The translations under genes and the position numbers were made by a program. A DNA stretch of 15,765 nucleotides from the NCBI GenBank assembly GCA_027482795.1, contig JAIXVS010000268.1:1-15765 (forward strand). Reading direction: 5' to 3'. The notes beneath the pieces were generated by a model. The model was not told the DNA's origin. It did no database searches and was given only the letters and a program-made list of their open reading frames with translations. Position 1 is the stretch's first letter. Each line of letters begins with the position of its first letter. The stretch is from Rhodobacter sp. Lineage in GTDB: Bacteria > Pseudomonadota > Alphaproteobacteria > Rhodobacterales > Rhodobacteraceae. Below are positions 1-8,081 of the stretch, piece after piece.

Positions 1-2
1 GG

Positions 3-839
3 CAGATGATCGTGATTTTGACGAAATGCATCGATCTGTCGGTGGCGGCCACGCTGGCCCTGTGCGGGATGGTGGCGGCGATGCTGGATGGCGCGGGGGT
101 TCCGCTGGCGCTGATCCTGCCTGCGGCGCTGGTGCTGGGCGCGGCCCTTGGGGCGGTGAACGGGCTTTTGGTGTGGAAGGTCGATATTCCGCCCATCGTG
201 GTGACGCTGGGCACGATGACGATCTATCGCGGGATCATCTTCCTGATTTCCGACGGGAGATGGATCAACGCCCACCAGATGACCGCCGGATTCAAGGATT
301 TGCCGCGGACCGAGGTGCTGGGCCTGCATGTCATGTCGTGGATCGCGCTGGCGGTGATCGGGGGGGCTTATGTCCTTTTGAACCGCACGGCTTTGGGGCG
401 CAGTTTCTTTGCCGTGGGTGGCAACCCGCATGCCGCCGTCTATACCGGCATCGATGTGGGGCGCATGCAGGCGGTGGCCTTTGTGCTGTCAGGCGCGCTG
501 GCGGGGCTGACGGGCTATCTGTGGGTTGCGCGCTATGCGGTGGCCTATGTCGATGTGGCGGGCGGGTTCGAATTGGACGTTGTGGCAGCCTGCGTTATTG
601 GCGGCATTTCAATTGCAGGCGGTATTGGTGGGGTGCGCGGGGCCATATTGGGCTGCATCTTTTTGGGCAGCATCAAAAACGCCCTGGCGGTCATTGGCGT
701 ATCGCCCTTTTGGCAAATGGCCATTTCAGGCACTGCGATTGTGCTGGCGGTGGCGGTGAATGCCCTGCAAAACCGGCCCAAAGGCCGCCTGATCTTGAAA
801 CCCGATACGCAGCCAAGCGCGCAGAAAGTGCAGGCGTAA
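3..839 (+). CDS. rhaP: L-rhamnose ABC transporter permease RhaP (5' end outside window)
   Basis: Inner-membrane permease of a carbohydrate-uptake ABC transporter of the ribose/rhamnose class. The visible 277-279 residues are almost entirely hydrophobic segments and include the family's IDLSVAA stretch close to the visible start, followed by PPIVVTLGTMTIYRG and the conserved VGGNPHAAVYTGIDVGR loop. These permeases usually run about 320-330 residues and carry one or two membrane segments before IDLSVAA, so about 50 residues lie upstream. The ATG at 6 is therefore an internal methionine, not the start. The stop (TAA 837-839) directly abuts the ATG of the next permease. Substrate assignment rests on context: the order permease-permease-mutarotase-kinase matches rhaPQUK of rhizobia. 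The ATP-binding and sugar-binding subunits would be expected upstream. Confidence 0.85.
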   Translation, partial: QMIVILTKCIDLSVAATLALCGMVAAMLDGAGVPLALILPAALVLGAALGAVNGLLVWKVDIPPIVVTLGTMTIYRGIIFLISDGRWINAHQMTAGFKDLPRTEVLGLHVMSWIALAVIGGAYVLLNRTALGRSFFAVGGNPHAAVYTGIDVGRMQAVAFVLSGALAGLTGYLWVARYAVAYVDVAGGFELDVVAACVIGGISIAGGIGGVRGAILGCIFLGSIKNALAVIGVSPFWQMAISGTAIVLAVAVNALQNRPKGRLILKPDTQPSAQKVQA

Positions 840-1826
840 ATGTCCGCTCCTCATACGCAAAACCGCCACCTGCCAGATCGTTTGCAAACCCCAGCCATGC
901 GCGCGCTGCGTTCATGGGAGGCGCTGCTGGTGGTAGTGTTCATTCTGATTTTCACCGCCAATTCCTTTGCCTCGCCTTATTTTCTGAACGTATGGAACCT
1001 GTCGGACGCCACGTTTACTTTTACCGAAAAGGCGATGATTGCCTTTGCCATGGCCATGCTGATAATCGCGGGCGAGATTGATCTTTCAGTCGCCTCAATC
1101 ATCGCGCTGGCCTCTACGGCGATGGGGCTTGTGATGAGCGCGGGCTACGGCGTGCCTGTGATTGTGGTCACTGGCATCGCGGTGGGTCTGATCTGCGGCG
1201 CGATCAATGGCGTTTTGGTGGCGGGGATGAACCTGCCCTCGATCGTGGTCACCATCGGCACGATGAGCCTGTTTCGCGGCGTGTCCTTTATCATTCTGGG
1301 CGATCAGGCCTTTACAGGTTATCCAAAGGAATTTGCCTTTTTCGGGCAGGGCTATGTGTTTTGGGTGATCTCGTTCGAACTGTTCCTTTTCGCCATCACG
1401 GCGGTCATTTTCTACATCCTTCTGCACCGCACCAATTTCGGCCGCGCCGTCTACGTCATTGGCAACAACCCCGTGGGCGCCTTGTTTTCGGGGGTGCGGG
1501 TGGCGCGGGTGCGGTTTATTTTGTTTTTGCTGACTGGGCTGATGTCGGGCATTGCGGCGGTCTGCCTGACCTCGCGGCTTGGATCAACCCGCCCGTCCAT
1601 CGCCACGGGGATGGAGCTGGAGATTATCACCATGGTGGTCTTGGGCGGGGTGAATATTCTGGGCGGGTCGGGCAGTATTTTGGGCGTTGTGCTGGCGGCA
1701 TTTATCATGGGGATGGTGACCTTTGGCATTGGTCTGCTGAACGTGCCTGGCATTGTGATGTCAATTTTCCTTGGGCTGCTGCTGATTGCTGTGATTGCCG
1801 CGCCGAAATTGATCTGGAGGAAGTGA
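840..1826 (+). CDS. rhaQ: L-rhamnose ABC transporter permease RhaQ
   Basis: Second permease of the rhamnose importer, 328 residues, the usual length for the family. A short polar N-terminus of about 25 residues precedes the first membrane segment (roughly 27-45). The GEIDLSVASI motif follows at about residue 78, then LPSIVVTIGTMSLFRG and the VIGNNPVGALFSGVRV cytoplasmic loop thought to contact the ATPase. It is a paralogue of the preceding gene, and the two probably form a heterodimeric channel. The ATG at 840 directly follows the rhaP stop, which implies translational coupling. The stop overlaps the next ATG by one base. Rhamnose specificity is inferred from the neighbouring mutarotase; the sequence alone would fit any ribose-class sugar permease. 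Confidence 0.88.
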   Translation: MSAPHTQNRHLPDRLQTPAMRALRSWEALLVVVFILIFTANSFASPYFLNVWNLSDATFTFTEKAMIAFAMAMLIIAGEIDLSVASIIALASTAMGLVMSAGYGVPVIVVTGIAVGLICGAINGVLVAGMNLPSIVVTIGTMSLFRGVSFIILGDQAFTGYPKEFAFFGQGYVFWVISFELFLFAITAVIFYILLHRTNFGRAVYVIGNNPVGALFSGVRVARVRFILFLLTGLMSGIAAVCLTSRLGSTRPSIATGMELEIITMVVLGGVNILGGSGSILGVVLAAFIMGMVTFGIGLLNVPGIVMSIFLGLLLIAVIAAPKLIWRK

Positions 1827-2140
1827 TGCAGAAATACGCCTTCAAAATGCGCCTGCACGCGGGGCAGGAAGCTGAATATCAGCGCAGGCATGATGCGATT
1901 TGGCCCGAGTTGGTTACGCTTTTGAAAGACGCAGGAATTTCGGACTATTCGATATTCCTAGACCGCGAAACGCATACCCTGTTTGGCATTCTGACGCGCA
2001 CGGATGATCACAAAATGGACAGCCTGCCGCAAACCGAGGTGATGGCGCGCTGGTGGGCCTATATGGCCGATATCATGGACACCCATCCCAGCAACGAGCC
2101 TGTGGCAACCCCGCTGGCCCAAGTGTTCCATATGCCATGA
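1826..2140 (+). CDS. rhaM: L-rhamnose mutarotase (RhaM/RhaU)
   Basis: Interconverts alpha and beta anomers of L-rhamnose in the cytoplasm, speeding supply of the form used by the next catabolic enzyme. The protein is 104 residues, the standard length for this family, with a dimeric ferredoxin-like alpha/beta-barrel fold. Visible hallmarks are KMRLHAGQEAEYQRRHD with His22 (the catalytic acid position known from E. coli RhaM), Tyr41 in DYSIFL, and a Trp76-Trp77 pair before the C-terminal HMP. The start is fixed by a strong ribosome site, GGAGG at 1816-1820, five bases before ATG 1826. The gene overlaps rhaQ by one base and rhaK by four (ATGA). It is the best single piece of evidence that the operon handles rhamnose. 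Rhizobial literature calls it rhaU. Confidence 0.93.
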   Translation: MQKYAFKMRLHAGQEAEYQRRHDAIWPELVTLLKDAGISDYSIFLDRETHTLFGILTRTDDHKMDSLPQTEVMARWWAYMADIMDTHPSNEPVATPLAQVFHMP

Positions 2141-3531
2141 GCGCGCCCGCCCATATCGCCGTGATCGACATTGGCAAAACCCATGCCAAGCTGGCGCTGG
2201 TGGATGGGGCAAGCATGGCGGAAATTGCCGTTACCTCTTGCACCAACAAAGTTTTGGCTGGCCCGCCCTATCCGCATTTTGATTTGGACGCGCTGTGGCT
2301 GTTTATCAAATCGGCGCTGGCGGATATGCAGGCCGCCCATGGCATTGATGCGATTTCCATCACCACCCACGGTGCGGCGGCGGTGCTGCTGGACGGGCAG
2401 GGCAATTTGGCGGCCCCGATGCTGGATTATGAATATATCGGGCCCGACGCGGTGGCCGCCGAGTATAATGCCATTCGGCCCCCCTTCGCGCAAACAGGAT
2501 CGCCCCGCCTTGCATTGGGGCTGAACCTTGGGGCGCAGTTATTTTGGCTGTTTCAACACGACCCCACCCTTTTGGCACGCACGGCCCAAGTGGTGACTTA
2601 TCCGCAATACTGGGGCTATTTGCTGACGGGGCAGACCGCCTGCGATCCCTGCTCGCTGGGGTGTCATACAGATTTATGGAACCCGTTTACCAATGCGCCA
2701 TCAGATTTGGTAGAAAAGCTGGGGCTTGCGGGCAAACTGGCCTCCTTGCGCGCACCATCTGAAGTGCTGGGCACTGTGCTGCCCGATGTGGCGCGCGAAT
2801 TGGGGCTGCGGCAGGATATTTCCGTTTACGTCGGCATCCATGACAGCAATGCATCGCTATTGCCGCATGTGCTGGCCATGCAGCCGCCCTTTGGTGTGGT
2901 ATCCACGGGCACATGGGTGATTGCCATGGCGATGGGGGCGGCGGAAGTTGCCCTTGATCCTGCGCGCGATGTGCTGGTGAACCTGAATGCACTTGGCGCG
3001 GCTGTACCTTCGGCCCGTTTTATGGGCGGGCGGGAGTATGAGATGCTTTGCGGCGGCGCAGAGCTGCCGCCTGCTGATGAAGCGGCCATGCAGCAGGTAC
3101 TGGCCGAAAAAATCATGCTTCTGCCATCGGTGATTAACAGCGCAGGGCCTTTTCAAGGGCGCAAAATGGGCTGGGCTGATGGAAAAGTACCGCCGCTTGG
3201 CAGCGCGCATTACAGCGCCGCTGTGGCGGCCTATCTGGCGCTGATGACCAAGACCTGCCTTGATTTAATCGGGCAGCAGGGCGGGGTTGTGGTGGAAGGG
3301 CCATTTACCCGCAATACGGCCTATTTGCAGATGCTGGCTGCCTTGGCTGGCCCCACCCGCCCAGTTTTTGCAGCCACGTCGCAAACGGGCACCAGCACGG
3401 GGGCTGCGCTTTTGGCCACAGGCGGCTTGCACAGCGCGCCGCAGATCCAGCAAACCGCTATTCCCGATTGGCCTGCGGTGGCCGCCTATGCCGCGCTTTG
3501 GCAAAGTCGCGCGGAATTATCGGCGATCTGA
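2137..3531 (+). CDS. rhaK: FGGY-family sugar kinase, RhaK-type
   Basis: Cytoplasmic ATP-dependent carbohydrate kinase of the FGGY/ASKHA superfamily, 464 residues. The phosphate-1 motif DIGKTHAK lies at residues 11-18. Asp236 in GIHDSNA is the likely catalytic base, STGTW at 256-260 belongs to the second nucleotide-binding half, and VVVEGPF at about 384-390 begins a glycine-containing adenosine loop. The start ATG 2137 overlaps the mutarotase stop as ATGA, whereas the longer in-frame start at 2053 would lie inside the mutarotase gene. In Rhizobium leguminosarum the kinase of the same gene order (rhaK) is needed both for catabolism and for rhamnose transport; a similar dual role here is inference. 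Family relatives also act on xylulose or rhamnulose, so the exact substrate is not proven. It ends nine bases from the convergent soeC stop. Confidence 0.85.
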   Translation: MSAPAHIAVIDIGKTHAKLALVDGASMAEIAVTSCTNKVLAGPPYPHFDLDALWLFIKSALADMQAAHGIDAISITTHGAAAVLLDGQGNLAAPMLDYEYIGPDAVAAEYNAIRPPFAQTGSPRLALGLNLGAQLFWLFQHDPTLLARTAQVVTYPQYWGYLLTGQTACDPCSLGCHTDLWNPFTNAPSDLVEKLGLAGKLASLRAPSEVLGTVLPDVARELGLRQDISVYVGIHDSNASLLPHVLAMQPPFGVVSTGTWVIAMAMGAAEVALDPARDVLVNLNALGAAVPSARFMGGREYEMLCGGAELPPADEAAMQQVLAEKIMLLPSVINSAGPFQGRKMGWADGKVPPLGSAHYSAAVAAYLALMTKTCLDLIGQQGGVVVEGPFTRNTAYLQMLAALAGPTRPVFAATSQTGTSTGAALLATGGLHSAPQIQQTAIPDWPAVAAYAALWQSRAELSAI

Positions 3532-3540
3532 ACGCCAACC

Positions 3541-4428
3541 TTAGCGCTGCCCGTAATACAGGCCCACCACATGTTCGGCCTGCGCAAAGAACAGCCAGCG
3601 CGCAGCGAAAGCGCCTGTCAGATGCACCAACGCGATAACCGCAAAACCCAGCAGTGAGGGCGGCGTCAGCGGCAGCAGCAAGGCAGGCGCAATGCCCGCG
3701 CCGATCAGGGTAACGCTGCGCAGCTTTTGCACATGCTTGCGCGCGACAAGATAGATCATCTCGCGCATCAGGTAATTGGGCGAAGTGTGGGGCTGTTCAA
3801 ACACGCGCACTGTGCCCTGTACGGGGCCGATGGTGCCCAGCCCCGTGGCCGTGCCAAGGGTTTGGGCGCGGGCCGCAAAGGCCCCGTCGCCGATGCGAAA
3901 GGCCGCTAGCAACAGGGCCAGCAGCAGCGCAGACATAACCGCCCCCGCCCCGCTTTGCCCCGCCAAAATCGCCCCGCCTGCGCCTGCGAATGCCACAAAC
4001 AGCGCTGGGGTTGTCCAGTGGTTCCAGCGCGGGATGGTTTTCAGTTGCGCATAGATCATCGCGGTGCAGAAAATTGTGGCCAGCGCCAGCACAGCCCCGA
4101 TCAGGCCCAGCGCGCGGGGCCAGCCAAAGCCCAGCCAATTTGACAGCGCCACAGGGGCCAGCGCAAGCAGGCAGGCGACCGAGGCAATCGCCTCTCGCGA
4201 CAGCCAGCTTGATCGCCACTGGGTAAAAGCGCGCAGAAACCGCTGCGGGTTGCCAAGGTGGAAGGTGCTGGCCAGCAGCCCGCCCACGGCAAGGCTGTAC
4301 CCGAGACCCCAGTGAAAGAATGCAGCCCAGCCACTGGGCGCAGGCAGGCCCGCGCCCAGAAAGGCCAGCAGACCAAAGCCCATGCCAGACAGAACGGTAA
4401 AAACAATAACGGATGGGGCGGGATGCAT
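3541..4428 (-). CDS. soeC: Membrane anchor subunit of sulfite dehydrogenase, SoeC (DmsC/NrfD-like)
   Basis: Integral membrane subunit of about eight hydrophobic segments, 295 residues, that anchors the SoeAB pair on the cytoplasmic face and passes electrons to or from quinone. The stretch STFHLGNPQRFLRAF followed by TQWRSSWLSREA (about residues 55-80) is characteristic of the DmsC-type anchor, and the long loop RVFEQPHTSPNYLMREM is typical of SoeC relatives. The ATG overlaps the soeB stop by one base (TGATG), so translation is probably coupled. It is the last gene of the operon and converges on rhaK with only nine bases between stops. By fold alone it could be annotated DmsC; the SoeC reading comes from its partner SoeA. 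Confidence 0.8.
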   Translation of the reverse strand: MHPAPSVIVFTVLSGMGFGLLAFLGAGLPAPSGWAAFFHWGLGYSLAVGGLLASTFHLGNPQRFLRAFTQWRSSWLSREAIASVACLLALAPVALSNWLGFGWPRALGLIGAVLALATIFCTAMIYAQLKTIPRWNHWTTPALFVAFAGAGGAILAGQSGAGAVMSALLLALLLAAFRIGDGAFAARAQTLGTATGLGTIGPVQGTVRVFEQPHTSPNYLMREMIYLVARKHVQKLRSVTLIGAGIAPALLLPLTPPSLLGFAVIALVHLTGAFAARWLFFAQAEHVVGLYYGQR

Positions 4429-5165
4429 CAGATTTTCCCCAGCACTTTGTCGAGCCAGCCTGCAAAGCCCGTGGCCTGAATATCTAGCAGCGGGGCAAGC
4501 GGCGCGGACATGTCGGGCGCGTCTTTGCGCCGTGGCGGCAGGTATTTGTTGGTGGGGCGCGTGCCCAAATCTGGCATCAAATCATAACCGCCGCGCTGTT
4601 TAGCCAGTTGGCTAACTGTGCTATCAGGGTCGGCAAAATCGCCAAAATGCCGCGCGCCTGTAGGGCAGGTGCGCACGCAAGCGGGAACGCGGTCTTCTTC
4701 AGGCAGATGCTCGTTATAAATGCGGTCAACGCAAAGGGTGCATTTCTTCATCACGCCCACATCGCCGTCCATTTCGCGCGCACCATAGGGGCAGGCCCAT
4801 GCGCATAGGCCGCAGCCAATGCAGGCATCCTCGTTCACCAGAACAATGCCGTCTTCAACGCGCTTGTAACTCGCGCCTGTGGGGCAAACAGGCACGCAGG
4901 GCGCATCCTCGCAATGCAGGCAAGAACGGGGGAAGTTGACGATCACGGCCGCGCCCTGATCTGGGGTGATTTCATAGGAATGCACGCGGTTTAGAAACGC
5001 GCCCGAAGGTGCCGCGCCGTAAGGGTCTTGGTCGGACAGTGGCGCGCCATAGCCTTGGTCATTCCAGCCCTTGCAGGCTGTTACGCAGGCTTGGCACCCA
5101 ACGCAGGTGTCCAGATCAATGGCCAGACCCAGCTTTTTCTCGGTATGGGTGGGAAGGCTGGTCAT
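4428..5165 (-). CDS. soeB: Iron-sulfur subunit of sulfite dehydrogenase, SoeB
   Basis: Electron-transfer subunit between the molybdenum subunit and the membrane anchor, 245 residues, with no export signal. It contains four cysteine clusters: C21-C24-C27-C31 (CVGCQACVTAC), CLHCEDAPCVPVC, CIGCGLCAWAC, and CTLC paired with a later CVRTC. The 16 cysteines are enough for four [4Fe-4S] clusters, as in DmsB, PsrB and related proteins. The C-terminal 50 residues after the last cluster are proline-rich and hydrophilic and end in GWLDKVLGKI. The ATG at 5165 overlaps the 3' end of soeA by four bases (ATGA on the minus strand), and its own stop overlaps soeC. This chain indicates a single transcript soeA-soeB-soeC. 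Confidence 0.85.
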   Translation of the reverse strand: MTSLPTHTEKKLGLAIDLDTCVGCQACVTACKGWNDQGYGAPLSDQDPYGAAPSGAFLNRVHSYEITPDQGAAVIVNFPRSCLHCEDAPCVPVCPTGASYKRVEDGIVLVNEDACIGCGLCAWACPYGAREMDGDVGVMKKCTLCVDRIYNEHLPEEDRVPACVRTCPTGARHFGDFADPDSTVSQLAKQRGGYDLMPDLGTRPTNKYLPPRRKDAPDMSAPLAPLLDIQATGFAGWLDKVLGKI

Positions 5166-7942
5166 TTGGGTGCCTTTCGGGTTTTGCCACGCGGCACAGC
5201 GCGGGAAATGGGCGCAAAGGCGGGGCTTGCTGCCACCTGCGGGCCTGCATTTTCGATTTTCACACGCAAATCAAACCATGCCGCCTGCCCTGTGACTGGG
5301 TCAGAATTGCTGCGCCTGATGCCATCGCCCTGATCGGGCTGCAGTTCGGAAATCAGATGGTTCAGCAAAAATCCCGTTGTGGATTCGGGCGCATCATCAT
5401 CCAGCGCCCAAGCGCCCTTACGCTTGCCAATGGCGTTCCATGTCCAGACGGTGTTTTCATTCAACGCGGCCATATGGGCGGCGGGCACGGTGATTTGCCC
5501 CGTGGGGGAAGTCACGCGCGCATAATCGCCGTCTTTAAACCCGTGCTGCTGCCAAATCTTGGTGGGGATATACAGAAAATTGCGCCCGCGTATTTGGCGA
5601 AGCCACGCGTTTTGGCTGCCCCATGAATGGTACATATCCATCGGCCTTTGTGTCAGTGCATGGATGGTAAAGTCATTCTCGGCATAAGGCGAATACCAGA
5701 TCGGCAGGGGGTCCATCGCGCGCTTTAGCGTTGCGCGCAGATGGTCGGGCGGCTGATGCGGGCCAATGCCGCTCGCGGCGGCCTGAAAGCGGCGCATGGG
5801 TTCGGAGTAAATCGAAAACAGATAGGGCTGGGGGGATTCGAACAGGGATGTTTGCACCGCCCATTCCTGATAGGCCATATTCCACGGTTTATAAAACGCG
5901 CCCTCGGCAGGCACATGGGCCTGAAAGAACCCGCCATTTTCGATGTAACGATCCAACTGGTTGGGGTTGGCATCGCCGCGCCCCGTTTGGCTGCCATCTG
6001 CCCCGCGCCAACCGATCAGCGGGCCAACGCCTGGGCGGCGAATGTGGTTTTGGATATAGTCGGCGTAATCTTTAAATTTTGCACTACCGTCTTCCTTGAC
6101 CATCGGGCCAAGACCAAGGCGCGCGCCCAAATCCAGCATCACAGATTGAAAGGGGCGCACATCGCGGTCAGGTTCCACCACGGGCCAGCGGATAGAATCC
6201 CCCGCTGCATCGGGTTCAGAAATGGGGCGATCAAGCAGGGAAATGCAATCGTGCCGCTCCATATAGGTGGTGTCGGGCAAGATTAGGTCGGCATAGGCGA
6301 CCATTTCAGACGCATAGGCATCGGAATAAATGATGCGGGGGATGACATAACCGCCATCCGCGTCCCTATCTGTTAGCATCTTAATGACTTCGCCCGAATT
6401 CATCGACGAATTCCACGCCATATTGGCCATATACAAAAACAGCGTGTCGATGCGGTACGGATCGCCTGCATGGGCGTTGGGGATCAGCATATGCATCAAC
6501 CCGTGGGCCGAAAAGGGGGCATCCCACGTAAACGCCTTATCAATGCGCGCGGGGCTGCCATCGGGCTTTAGCGCCAGTTGGTCAGGGTGGCGGACATAGC
6601 CCAAATGTGGGCCAGCAAGCGGTTTTCCCGCCGCAGCCGTGAAATGCGGGGTTGGATGCGCGTCTACGGGTTTGGGATAGGGCGGCTTTAGGCGGTAGCC
6701 GCCCGGCGTTTCAACACTGCCCAAAACAATCTGCAAAAGATGCAGCGCGCGGGCAGTTTGAAAGCCGTTCGAATGGGCCGAAATCCCGCGCATGGCGTGA
6801 AAGGACACGGGGCGGCCAACCATCTTGCTATGTTCATTGCCGCGAAAATCTGTCCAAGCTTGGGCAATTTCTATTGCCTCGTCAAAGGCCACGCGCGCCA
6901 AATCGGCGGCCAGCGCGCGGATGCGGGCGGCGGGGAGGCCGCAGCGGTCTGCCACGGCTTCGGGTGCATATTCGGGCGCAAGATAGCGCTGCGCCATGTG
7001 CTGAAACACTGTGCGGTTGCCCTGATACACAGCCCCCAAATCGGGCTGCACGCCCTTGGCATCCCAAGGGGCGGGCGCGCCTGTGCGCCGATCAATCACA
7101 AAAGGCTGGCTTTCGGCGTTTTTCAGGATCATGCCCGCCTCGGGGCCATCTTCGACCACCAACAAGGGGGCGTTGGTGTATTGCGCAAGATAGTCCAGAT
7201 CAATCTTGCCCGCCTGAAACAGGCAGTGGATCAGCGACAATATCAGCAGGCCATCGGTGCCGGGTGTAATGCCCAGCCAATCATCGGCCACGGCATTGTA
7301 ACCCGTGCGAATGGGGTTGACCCCAACAACCCGCACACCCCGCGCCTTTAGCTTGCCCAGACCAATTTTGATGGGGTTGCTGTCATGATCTTCGGCCACG
7401 CCAAACAGGATGAACAGCTTTGTGCGATCCCAATCGGGCTGACCAAATTCCCAAAAGGCCCCGCCTATGGTGTAAATTCCGCCAGCCGCCATGTTGACAG
7501 AACAAAACCCGCCATGGGCGGCATAGTTGGGCGTGCCGAACGCCTGCGCCCACCAGCCTGTAAAGCTTTGCGATTGATCGCGGCCTGTGAAAAACGCCAG
7601 CTTTTCTGGGGCGGTTTCGCGCAGGGGTTTCAGCCACGAAACGGCCAGCGCCAGCGCCTCGTCCCACGATATTTCTTCAAACGCGCCAGACCCGCGCGGG
7701 CCAACGCGTTTGAGAGGCGCGCGCAGGCGCGAGGGCGCGTTGATTTGCATAATGCCCGATGCGCCCTTGGCGCACAGCACACCTTTGTTGATGGGATGAT
7801 CGCGGTTGCCCTCGATGTAAGCAACTTCACCCGATTTCATATGCACATTGATCCCGCATCGGCAGGCACACATATAACAGGTGGTGCGGCGTACCTCGTC
7901 ACCGATGGGGTGGTTTGGTGCAAGACGTGGCTGGGTGTTCAT
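5162..7942 (-). CDS. soeA: Molybdopterin-guanine-dinucleotide oxidoreductase, catalytic subunit SoeA
   Basis: Catalytic subunit of a complex iron-sulfur molybdoenzyme, 926 residues. The N-terminal [4Fe-4S] motif is C22-x2-C25-x3-C29-x27-C57 with Lys59 (GVLCAKG), plus an extra Cys27. The molybdenum-ligand position is Cys147 in HGGFCSVNMAAGG, the type seen in polysulfide/thiosulfate reductases and SoeA, not the serine of DMSO reductase. No twin-arginine signal precedes the cluster, so the enzyme should be cytoplasmic. Together with the ferredoxin and DmsC-like partners this fits SoeABC, which oxidises sulfite to sulfate and feeds electrons to quinone. The start chosen is ATG 7942, preceded by AAGGGA about six bases away; an in-frame TTG at 7996 would add 18 residues without a better ribosome site. 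A polysulfide or thiosulfate reductase remains the main alternative. Confidence 0.82.
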   Translation of the reverse strand: MNTQPRLAPNHPIGDEVRRTTCYMCACRCGINVHMKSGEVAYIEGNRDHPINKGVLCAKGASGIMQINAPSRLRAPLKRVGPRGSGAFEEISWDEALALAVSWLKPLRETAPEKLAFFTGRDQSQSFTGWWAQAFGTPNYAAHGGFCSVNMAAGGIYTIGGAFWEFGQPDWDRTKLFILFGVAEDHDSNPIKIGLGKLKARGVRVVGVNPIRTGYNAVADDWLGITPGTDGLLILSLIHCLFQAGKIDLDYLAQYTNAPLLVVEDGPEAGMILKNAESQPFVIDRRTGAPAPWDAKGVQPDLGAVYQGNRTVFQHMAQRYLAPEYAPEAVADRCGLPAARIRALAADLARVAFDEAIEIAQAWTDFRGNEHSKMVGRPVSFHAMRGISAHSNGFQTARALHLLQIVLGSVETPGGYRLKPPYPKPVDAHPTPHFTAAAGKPLAGPHLGYVRHPDQLALKPDGSPARIDKAFTWDAPFSAHGLMHMLIPNAHAGDPYRIDTLFLYMANMAWNSSMNSGEVIKMLTDRDADGGYVIPRIIYSDAYASEMVAYADLILPDTTYMERHDCISLLDRPISEPDAAGDSIRWPVVEPDRDVRPFQSVMLDLGARLGLGPMVKEDGSAKFKDYADYIQNHIRRPGVGPLIGWRGADGSQTGRGDANPNQLDRYIENGGFFQAHVPAEGAFYKPWNMAYQEWAVQTSLFESPQPYLFSIYSEPMRRFQAAASGIGPHQPPDHLRATLKRAMDPLPIWYSPYAENDFTIHALTQRPMDMYHSWGSQNAWLRQIRGRNFLYIPTKIWQQHGFKDGDYARVTSPTGQITVPAAHMAALNENTVWTWNAIGKRKGAWALDDDAPESTTGFLLNHLISELQPDQGDGIRRSNSDPVTGQAAWFDLRVKIENAGPQVAASPAFAPISRAVPRGKTRKAPK

Positions 7943-8081
7943 GGCTATTCCCTTTGCGCCCACAAGATCAGGTTGCACGGATTTTGGCGAATGCAAAATT
8001 TCGCTGGCGCTATCGGTTCGCCTTAGCTGATATTAAAGCGGGGCAAGAAAAACACAGCTTTAGCCGCCGCGCCGCGCCGCA
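7943..8081. other. Intergenic region between soeA and the lacI-type gene
   Basis: This 139-base stretch holds the presumed soeA promoter and leader, read on the minus strand. The soeA ribosome site (AAGGGA) is visible at its soeA end. A very GC-rich run of CCGCCGCGCCGCGCCGC sits at 8063-8079. I see no copy of the TGTTATCGATAACA operator found elsewhere in the locus and no convincing -35/-10 pair, so soeABC appears not to belong to the neighbouring sugar-acid regulon. Confidence 0.4.

Noticed and set aside
3..839. Truncated rhaP as a pseudogene
   Set aside because: The missing N-terminus is explained by the window edge; the visible frame is intact and conserved.
6396..6413. Near-palindrome GAATTCATCGACGAATTC
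   Set aside because: It lies in the middle of soeA coding sequence, encodes ordinary residues and has no second copy; likely chance.
5162..7942. DMSO reductase (dmsA) as the identity of the large molybdoenzyme
   Set aside because: The ligand residue is Cys rather than Ser and no Tat signal precedes the iron-sulfur motif; SoeA fits better, though a polysulfide/thiosulfate reductase cannot be fully excluded.
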